From: Thermoflexus sp.
GTDB taxonomy: Bacteria > Chloroflexota > Anaerolineae > B4-G1 > DUEL01
Direction of reading: 5' to 3'
Length of the DNA: 6,540 bases
Assembly (NCBI GenBank): GCA_028276215.1
Contig: JAPYWT010000144.1
Location: 1 to 6,540, forward strand
The notes beneath the pieces are model-generated. The model did no database searches, was not told the DNA's origin, and worked only from the letters and a program-made list of their open reading frames with translations. Position numbers and translations under genes: made by a program. This document shows, one piece after another, positions 1 through 4,940 of this stretch. Within the stretch, counting starts at the first letter, position 1. Each line of letters starts with the position of its first letter.

Positions 1-1230
1 CTGCTTGGGGACGCGGGGGTCCTCCAACAGGGGACGGACGGCCTCCAGGACCTGCGCCAGGGGGAGTTGACGGCCCCGTCGGTGGCCGACGGGGATGTAC
101 CAGCCCTCCCCCTCCCGGTCGGTGAGGGCCAGGCCCACCAGGTCGGCCCGCATGGGGTTCTCGGATGTGGTCTCGGTGTCAAAGGTGACGGCGGGGGCAC
201 GGGCCAGTTGGGCCACCAGCGCGGCCAGTTCCTCCGGTTCCCGGACGATATGGGGGACGGTCGGCACGGCGCGGCGGGCAGGTTTCTTTGGCTCGGGCAC
301 CTCAAATAGGGGGAGTTGGGTGGGGCGGGAGGGGGCTGATGTGCCAGGCACTTCCGAAGTGCCTGGCACTTCCGGCAGGCGGTCCAGGAGGGAGCGGAAT
401 TCCAGTTGGCGGAAGAGTTCGGTCACCCGCGCCCGGTCGTAGTTGCGGACGGTGCACTCCTCCAGGTTCAGGGAGACGGGCAGGTCGGTGCGGATGGTCG
501 CCAGTTGCTGGCTCAGGAAGGCGGCGTCCCGATTCTGGGCCAGTGCCTCCCGGTAGCGGGGCGGGGTCACCTCATCCAGGTGGCTGTAGACTTCCTCCAG
601 GGAACCATACTTTCGGAGGAGTTCAGTGGCCGTCTTCTCGCCGACGCCGCTGACGCCGGGGATGTTATCCGATTTGTCGCCCACCAGGGCTTTGTAGTCC
701 CGGAGTTGGGCCGGGGAGAGGCCGCCGTAGCGGGCCCGGACGGCCTCCTCGTCGTAGACGGTGCCGTCGGAGAGGCGGCGGCCGGCCAGGAAGACCTTCA
801 CGCCCGGCCCCACCAGTTGCAGCAGGTCCTTGTCGCCGGTGACGATGACCGTCTCCAGGCCCTGAGCGGCGGCCTGTCGGGCCAGGGCGCCCAGCAGGTC
901 GTCGGCCTCCACACCGGGGACCTCCACGATGGGGATGCCGAAGGCCTGGACAATCTGGCGGATGCGGTCCATCTGGACCCGCATCTCATCGGGCATGCGG
1001 TCCCGGTGGGCCTTGTAGTCGGGGTAAATCTCGTCCCGTCCAGAGTGGCCCGCGTCAAAGCAGACGGCGATGTAGTCGGGCTTCAGTTCGTGGAGGATGT
1101 GGAGGAGGGTGGAGGTGAAGCCGTAGGTGGCGTTGGTCGGTTCGCCGTCGCGCGTGGCGAAGCCTTCCAGCGGCAGGGCGTGGAAGGCCCGGTAGGCCAG
1201 GGCGTGACCGTCTATGAGAACCAGGCGCAT
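1..1230 (-). CDS. polA: DNA polymerase I, N-terminal part (5'-nuclease domain and start of 3'-5' exonuclease domain); 3' end outside window
   Basis: The reading frame opens at ATG 1230-1228 and runs without a stop to base 1, giving 410 residues of an enzyme usually near 900. DNA polymerase I removes RNA primers and fills gaps in replication and excision repair. The first ~280 residues are the FEN-like 5' nuclease: IDGHALAYRAF with D7, CFDAG with D59, VEADD (E108, D110, D111), TGDKD (D133, D135) and GDKSDNIPGV (D185, D188), followed by the GVGEKTA helix-hairpin-helix. A Pro-rich linker (about 285-325) holds two EVPGTS repeats. The 3'-5' exonuclease domain then begins, with FDTET giving the metal ligands D351 and E353, so proofreading is probably retained, unlike in Taq polymerase. 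The polymerase domain lies outside the window. No clear Shine-Dalgarno precedes the ATG; the start is set by the conserved N-terminus. A 50-base period-7 repeat separates it from the upstream gene. Confidence 0.96.
   Translation of the reverse strand, partial: MRLVLIDGHALAYRAFHALPLEGFATRDGEPTNATYGFTSTLLHILHELKPDYIAVCFDAGHSGRDEIYPDYKAHRDRMPDEMRVQMDRIRQIVQAFGIPIVEVPGVEADDLLGALARQAAAQGLETVIVTGDKDLLQLVGPGVKVFLAGRRLSDGTVYDEEAVRARYGGLSPAQLRDYKALVGDKSDNIPGVSGVGEKTATELLRKYGSLEEVYSHLDEVTPPRYREALAQNRDAAFLSQQLATIRTDLPVSLNLEECTVRNYDRARVTELFRQLEFRSLLDRLPEVPGTSEVPGTSAPSRPTQLPLFEVPEPKKPARRAVPTVPHIVREPEELAALVAQLARAPAVTFDTETTSENPMRADLVGLALTDREGEGWYIPVGHRRGRQLPLAQVLEAVRPLLEDPRVPKQ
337..372 (-). repeat. In-frame tandem 18-base palindromic repeat inside the polA linker
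   Basis: Two adjacent 18-base units (355-372 and 337-354 on the minus strand) begin GAAGTGCC and differ at 3 of 18 positions. They encode EVPGTS twice (residues 287-298). On the DNA level they create a perfect palindrome at 341-369: arms GTGCCAGGCACTTC and GAAGTGCCTGGCAC around one base. A second overlapping palindrome (8+1+8) lies at 356-372. The repeat sits in the flexible linker between the two nuclease domains, where extra residues should be tolerated. It resembles short dispersed palindromes that colonise bacterial genomes, but copies elsewhere cannot be seen from this window. Confidence 0.85.
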
Positions 1231-1234
1231 GGCA

Positions 1235-1283
1235 CAGGTCGCAGGGAGCAGGTCGCAAGTCGCAGGGCGCAGGGAGCAAATTA
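1235..1283. repeat. Degenerate heptamer array (unit CAGGTCG) filling the gap before polA
   Basis: From 1235 the plus strand divides cleanly into seven-base units: caggtcg, cagggag, caggtcg, caagtcg, cagggcg, cagggag and then the degraded caaatta, whose last three bases are the complement of the upstream gene's stop codon. Every unit starts with CA. The array occupies practically the whole 50-base gap between the receiver-Roadblock gene and polA and leaves no room for a separate promoter or Shine-Dalgarno. Confidence 0.8.
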
Positions 1284-2051
1284 CAGCGCTTTCCGAATCT
1301 CCTCCGCCGTCTCTTTGGCCCGATGGCGGATCATCCCCAGGGGGACTTTGCCTGCCACCACGACAGAAAGAATCAGGTCTTCGGTAATCGCCAGGGAGTA
1401 GAGCAGATACTCGGCGCCCTCAATGCTCTGCTCAAAGCGAAGTTGTTCTTTGCCCAGAATCTGGGCGACGCGCGTGGATGCCCGCCAGGCATCGGCAACC
1501 AGGGTGGTGAGGGCCGTCATGCCGTTCTCGCTCATCCGTCCCGTATGGGCGACCAGTTCGCCGCCCCGGATCAGGAGGACGGCCTCGGCGCCCACCTCCT
1601 GCGCCAGCCGGGACATCAGCGGGAGGACGTTCGGGGCCACCTCACCCGCCGGAGCGGGAACCGGGGCTTTCTCTTCCTCTACCGGAGCCCTCAGCGGTCG
1701 GGTGAGGGCCTGGCGGATTCGCTCCGGCAGTTCGGGAAGGAAGAACGGTTTGGGCAATGTGCCCTGGATGGGTACATCCGCCAATTCCGATGGGACCCCG
1801 TCGCCTTCCAGCGGGATGACCATGAGCCGCAGGTCGGGGTGTTCCTGGCGAAGGGCGCGGACCAGTTGGGCTGAGGGCACATCCGGGAGTCCCATGTCCA
1901 CAATGGCCATCGCGTAGTTGGTGGCGGCGGTGGCCCGCAGGGCCTCATACCCGCTGGCCGCAATATCCGCGCGCATCTCCATATTCTCCAGTTCCTGCTG
2001 GAGAAGCGCGGCAAAGGCCTCATTGGCATCTACAACCAGAATTCGCGTCAT
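1281..2051 (-). CDS. Response-regulator receiver domain fused to a Roadblock/LC7-like domain
   Basis: This 256-residue soluble protein has two parts. Residues 1-118 form a CheY-like receiver: ILVVDAN with D8, AIVDMGLPD with the phosphoacceptor D52, and LPKPF with the invariant K101. After a Pro/Glu/Ala-rich linker (119-140), residues 141-256 (LPLMSRLAQEVGAEAVLLI, then GGELVAHTGRM, EYLLYSLAITEDLILSVVV and VPLGMIR) match the alpha/beta pattern of Roadblock/LC7 domains, which in bacteria often regulate MglA-type Ras-like GTPases. There is no DNA-binding domain, so output is probably by protein contact. The receiver is not canonical: the usual second acidic residue next to D8 is alanine, and the switch Ser/Thr position holds I79/P80. 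Phosphorylation may therefore be weak or signalling altered. No kinase or GTPase gene is in the window. The start ATG 2051-2049 has no obvious Shine-Dalgarno; the stop is TAA. Confidence 0.85.
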   Translation of the reverse strand: MTRILVVDANEAFAALLQQELENMEMRADIAASGYEALRATAATNYAMAIVDMGLPDVPSAQLVRALRQEHPDLRLMVIPLEGDGVPSELADVPIQGTLPKPFFLPELPERIRQALTRPLRAPVEEEKAPVPAPAGEVAPNVLPLMSRLAQEVGAEAVLLIRGGELVAHTGRMSENGMTALTTLVADAWRASTRVAQILGKEQLRFEQSIEGAEYLLYSLAITEDLILSVVVAGKVPLGMIRHRAKETAEEIRKAL

Positions 2052-2057
2052 GGAACA

Positions 2058-2141
2058 ACGTAAAACGTGATAAGTGAAACGTGATGAGGGATAAGCGATA
2101 CGCGATACGCGATACGCGATATGCGATCCGCGATCAGCGAG
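2058..2141. repeat. Twelve-unit degenerate heptamer array (unit ACGCGAT) filling an intergenic gap
   Basis: The plus strand reads as twelve consecutive seven-base units in one unbroken register. The central block (2100-2120) is three identical acgcgat copies. They are flanked by close variants such as aagcgat (2093), atgcgat (2121) and ccgcgat (2128), and by more diverged ones (acgtgat at 2065 and 2079, gagggat at 2086, acgtaaa at 2058). The last units run into the end of the solute-binding gene and contain its stop codon (2134-2136). At the other side the array stops six bases before the receiver-Roadblock start codon. Confidence 0.9.
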
Positions 2142-3810
2142 ATGCCACTTCCGCCTGGCTGACGATGACGCGCCGGGTGGCGATGTACCAGGAAGAGATG
2201 GTCGCCAGACGGTCGGACGGATGCATCAGCGGGCCCATCTGGACGCCCTGGACTTTTCGGCCCACGCCGTAGGTGTAGATGGGCTGGTAGAGGAGGACGG
2301 CGGGGACCTCGTCGGCGAAGAGTTCCTGAAACTCCCGGTACAGGGCGGCCTGACGGGTCGGGTCCACCGTGATGCGGGCCGTCTCTATGACCTCGCTGAT
2401 CCGCCGATGGTCCAGTCCGGCGTAGTTCTGCCCGCTGGTAATCTGGGTCTGATGCCAGAGGGGGTAGGGGTCAGGGTTGCCGGGGAGGGACAGTTCCACC
2501 AGCGCGGCCTGGTAGTCCCGCCGTTCCAGCGCGTCCCGCATCTCCAGCGGCGGAAGGGCAACCGTCTGCACGTCTATGCCGATGGCCCGCCACTGACGGG
2601 CCACCTCCTGCGCGACGGCCATATGCACCGGGTCGGTGGACGAGAGCAGGGTAAAGGAAAAGGCCCGTTCGTCTTTCGTCCGGACCTGCCCGCCCGGTGG
2701 GACCGTCCAGCCGGTCCCGTCCAGCAGCGCGCCGGCCTTCTGCGGGTCGTACTCGTAGCGGCGGATGCCCTCGTCGTACGCCCAGGTTCCGGCCAGGATG
2801 GGGCTGTGGGCCACGATGGCCTGCCCGTCCAGGACCCCGTCCACCAACTTCTGCCGGTCCAGGCCGTAGAGGAGCGCCTGCCGGACCTCTTTCTCCTGGA
2901 AGAAGGGCAGTTCGTCCTTCTTCGCCAGATTCAGGAAAATCAGCACCTGGTCGGCCAGCGGGGCGGAGTAGAGATTCAGGTTCTCCTCCTGTCGGGCCTG
3001 GGGCAGTTCCGAAAGGGTGATCTGTCCCACTCCCTCTACCTCTCCGGCCTGGAATGCCCGGAAGGCGCTCTGGTAGGACGGGTAGAACCGGAACCGGACG
3101 CCTTCCAGGTACGGTTTGGGGCCGTGGTATTCGGGATTGGGCTGCAGGAGAATGGAGACGATATCCCCCTCCTGTGTCTCCACCTCCGCTACCTGGAACG
3201 GGCCACTGCCCATCGGCCGAAGGTTGAAATCCAGGGACGGCAGGTCGGCCGCCCGGATGCCCTCCAGAAGGTGGGCCGGCAGGAGCCCGATGGTGGTGTA
3301 GTCCAGGAACGGCGCGAACGGCTCCGAGAGGACGAAGCGGACGGTCCGGTCGTCGTCCTTGAAGACCTGGACGGTGCGCCAGAGGGCGCCCAGGTCGGAC
3401 GGGCCGGGGAAGTCGGGGTCCTGCATCAGGCCGATGGTGAAGAGGACGTCGTCGGCGGTCAGGGGAGCACCGTCGGGCCAGTGGAGCCCGCTGCGCAGGT
3501 GGAAAATGTAGGTCAGGCCGTCCAGCGAGATTTCCCACTTCAGGGCCAGGTCGGGTTCCACTTCACCCCGACCGTTCATCCGGGTGAGGCCACTGTAGAC
3601 CAGGGCGCAGAGGTCCCGGTCCACGTCGTTGTAGGCGGCCAGGAGCGGGTTAATGGCGTGAGGGAACCCGGCCACTCCCTCCACGTACGTCCCGCCGGTG
3701 GTGGGGACGGTGACGGTGGTGTAGGTGAGGGCCAGATAGGCCAGCGCGATGATCAGCAGAGTGGCCCCGGCGCCGATGAGCAGGGCCGGCCAGCGGACAG
3801 TTCGCACCAT
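2134..3810 (-). CDS. Family 5 (oligopeptide-type) ABC-transporter solute-binding protein with N-terminal membrane anchor
   Basis: This 558-residue protein has the length and layout of SBP_bac_5 (OppA/DppA-like) proteins, which capture peptides or other small solutes outside the membrane and deliver them to an ABC permease. Residues 8-30 form one hydrophobic segment after MVRTVR, with no lipobox cysteine, so it is probably an uncleaved membrane anchor or an atypical signal peptide. The mature part shows the family signatures: GGTYVEGV and INPLL near residues 39-56, VEPDLALKWEISLDGLTY followed by HLRSGLHWPDGAPLTADDV (about 84-122), and GSGPFQV (201-207). Only six bases separate its ATG from the secG stop, so the two should be co-transcribed. 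The final residues (VIVSQAEVASR) extend past the expected last strand, and the stop codon lies in a heptamer repeat. No permease or ATPase gene accompanies it, so the substrate cannot be deduced. Confidence 0.93.
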   Translation of the reverse strand: MVRTVRWPALLIGAGATLLIIALAYLALTYTTVTVPTTGGTYVEGVAGFPHAINPLLAAYNDVDRDLCALVYSGLTRMNGRGEVEPDLALKWEISLDGLTYIFHLRSGLHWPDGAPLTADDVLFTIGLMQDPDFPGPSDLGALWRTVQVFKDDDRTVRFVLSEPFAPFLDYTTIGLLPAHLLEGIRAADLPSLDFNLRPMGSGPFQVAEVETQEGDIVSILLQPNPEYHGPKPYLEGVRFRFYPSYQSAFRAFQAGEVEGVGQITLSELPQARQEENLNLYSAPLADQVLIFLNLAKKDELPFFQEKEVRQALLYGLDRQKLVDGVLDGQAIVAHSPILAGTWAYDEGIRRYEYDPQKAGALLDGTGWTVPPGGQVRTKDERAFSFTLLSSTDPVHMAVAQEVARQWRAIGIDVQTVALPPLEMRDALERRDYQAALVELSLPGNPDPYPLWHQTQITSGQNYAGLDHRRISEVIETARITVDPTRQAALYREFQELFADEVPAVLLYQPIYTYGVGRKVQGVQMGPLMHPSDRLATISSWYIATRRVIVSQAEVASR

Positions 3811-3816
3811 ACGCCG

Positions 3817-4047
3817 TTATGCCGGACCGATAACCACGGCGTTCAGGATGGCGACGAGGAAGAAGAGGACGGCCAGGACGATGGTGACGATAAAGAGGGT
3901 TTTCTCCACGCCGCGCCGGGTCCGGTAGATGGACGTTTCGCCGCTGCCGAAGATGGCGCCCAGTCCGCTGGCGCGCACCTCCAGCAGGATGACGACCGTC
4001 AGCGCGATGCCCAGGATGATCTGGACGATGTACAGGTATGTGCTCAT
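3817..4047 (-). CDS. secG: Preprotein translocase subunit SecG
   Basis: A 76-residue protein with two hydrophobic helices (about 4-22 and 50-70) joined by a polar loop that carries the SecG signature: RASGLGAIFGSGETS followed by RTRRGVEKTL. SecG is the small non-essential subunit of the SecYEG channel and aids SecA-driven export. Length and topology are typical. The ATG at 4047-4045 is preceded by GGAGG (complement of 4059-4063) eleven bases upstream. It is the first gene of an apparent two-gene unit with the solute-binding protein. Its leader contains an imperfect inverted repeat (4081-4166) that separates it from the restriction cassette. Confidence 0.95.
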   Translation of the reverse strand: MSTYLYIVQIILGIALTVVILLEVRASGLGAIFGSGETSIYRTRRGVEKTLFIVTIVLAVLFFLVAILNAVVIGPA

Positions 4048-4058
4048 GCTCCGAGTGT

Positions 4059-4063
4059 CCTCC
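4059..4063 (-). promoter_or_regulatory. Shine-Dalgarno of secG
   Basis: GGAGG on the minus strand, eleven bases before the secG ATG. The spacing is slightly long, but it is the only good match. Confidence 0.55.
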
Positions 4064-4080
4064 GGTCAGGTGATGGGAAT

Positions 4081-4166
4081 TCACTTCACCGCCGAGACGC
4101 AGAGTGCGCAGAGATCACTGTAGAACCCTGCGCTCTCGGCGTTCCTGCGGTGAGTTTTTGCAGTGA
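4081..4166. repeat. Imperfect inverted repeat built of 9-base units, in the leader of secG
   Basis: The left arm contains three nine-base units (accgccgag, acgcagagt, gcgcagaga; 4088-4114). The right arm contains their approximate complements (ccctgcgct, ctcggcgtt, cctgcggtg; 4126-4152). The outer match TCACCGC (4086-4092) pairs with GCGGTGA (4147-4153), and TCACT (4081-4085) pairs with AGTGA (4162-4166) after an eight-base insertion. A TTTTT run follows the inner stem on the plus strand (4155-4159), so the fold resembles a rho-independent terminator for plus-strand transcripts. On the minus strand, where the genes lie, no U-run follows. It resembles CGCAGAGA-type dispersed repeats known from many environmental bacteria (recollection, not checked). 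Confidence 0.65.
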
Positions 4167-4174
4167 AGTCAATG

Positions 4175-4921
4175 TTAGCGCAAAGTGCGCTGCAGGTCTT
4201 CTACATCCGTGACAAAGGTGAGCAGGCGGCGAATCGCTTCCGATACGCTGCGGAAAGAATAGACCAGATGCTCGCCCTCGCTGGTCCTGATAGACAACTC
4301 CACTGTCTCCACCCGTCGCGGTGCGTTCGGGTCTGAACGCAATGTTGTCTCTACCGAGTGGATCACTGGCTGACGAACAGGGGCCGTGATCGCGGCAGCG
4401 ATTTCTTTCTTCTCCTCTGCAGAGAGACGGCAGAATTGTTGCCAGGCCTCTTTGGGAGTTTGGGTATCCTTCTCATCCCAACGGAAAGGGATACCGTGTT
4501 TTTCAAGGATGTCGGCGATATGGTCAAAGGGAATCCGATAGGTCTCTACGCCGAAACTCTGAATGAATTGGACCGATGCGTCAGTCCATTCACCCGCCAG
4601 CACGCCGATGGACTTGCGAATGGACGGGTACGTGCGTCGGAGACTATAATGGGCGATGCACAAACGGCTTCCTTTGTCCCAGTTGTGCTTTTTGTAGCGC
4701 AGATACTTCGGCTCAATCAGAATCACTGGCTGGGACGCGGGATCGCTGACCACAATGTCAATCTGATGTTGATTCCTCAAATGGTTGCGGAGAGTTCTGG
4801 ACTTCACCGAATGGTTGAGCGGTTCGGCGATTTCCCGAACTGCCGCCGTCAGATCCGCTTCTATCAGTTTCCCGATGGCCTCACCCACCGCGCTACCGGG
4901 GTTGGTCACTTCTCGGCTCAT
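4175..4921 (-). CDS. PD-(D/E)XK-type restriction endonuclease of a type II-like restriction-modification pair
   Basis: A 248-residue protein when started at ATG 4921-4919. Residues 11-60 include a helix with E21 (GKLIEADLT) and HQIDIVV with D55. PVILIEPKYLRYKKHNWDKGS follows, in which E70-x-K72 completes a PD-(D/E)XK catalytic core. The basic, aromatic stretch after it (KKHNWDKGSRLC) is conserved-looking but I cannot assign it to a named family. It follows the methyltransferase by 17 bases and most likely cuts unmodified DNA at the site the methyltransferase protects; this rests on motif plus context, and the recognition site is unknown. A GTG at 5005 would add 28 residues overlapping the methyltransferase gene. 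The ATG is preferred because of the AGGAGAAGGG upstream and because the extra stretch (QPPASQSDAERE) looks non-conserved. The C-terminal ~70 residues have no recognised motif. Confidence 0.75.
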   Translation of the reverse strand: MSREVTNPGSAVGEAIGKLIEADLTAAVREIAEPLNHSVKSRTLRNHLRNQHQIDIVVSDPASQPVILIEPKYLRYKKHNWDKGSRLCIAHYSLRRTYPSIRKSIGVLAGEWTDASVQFIQSFGVETYRIPFDHIADILEKHGIPFRWDEKDTQTPKEAWQQFCRLSAEEKKEIAAAITAPVRQPVIHSVETTLRSDPNAPRRVETVELSIRTSEGEHLVYSFRSVSEAIRRLLTFVTDVEDLQRTLR

Positions 4922-4930
4922 TGGTTCCGG

Positions 4931-4940
4931 CCCTTCTCCT
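4931..4940 (-). promoter_or_regulatory. Shine-Dalgarno of the endonuclease gene, overlapping the methyltransferase stop
   Basis: The minus strand reads AGGAGAAGGG nine bases before ATG 4921-4919. The methyltransferase stop codon TAG (4941-4939) overlaps the first bases, a layout typical of translational coupling. This decides the start in favour of the ATG over the upstream GTG. Confidence 0.65.

Noticed and set aside
406..1401. 331-codon open frame on the plus strand
   Set aside because: It is antisense to polA, whose nuclease motifs are unambiguous; shadow of the real gene.
2058..2141. CRISPR-like regular repeat
   Set aside because: Units are 7 bases with no spacers and no cas genes; it is a plain short tandem array.
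2081..2272. Small plus-strand protein with RYAIRD repeats
   Set aside because: The amino acid repeats are just the translated heptamer array, and the rest is antisense to the solute-binding gene.
3650..4084. Minus-strand frame of 144 codons across secG and the start of the solute-binding gene
   Set aside because: Arg/His/Pro-rich out-of-frame translation of genuine genes; no family resemblance.
4081..4166. Terminator for the restriction cassette
   Set aside because: On the transcribed minus strand no U-run follows the stem, so an intrinsic terminator cannot be claimed; listed as a repeat instead.
2221..4212. 663-codon open frame on the plus strand
   Set aside because: It lies antisense to the solute-binding and secG genes, is low-complexity (Gly, Gln, Val, Asp rich) and matches no family. 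High GC makes stops rare in this frame.
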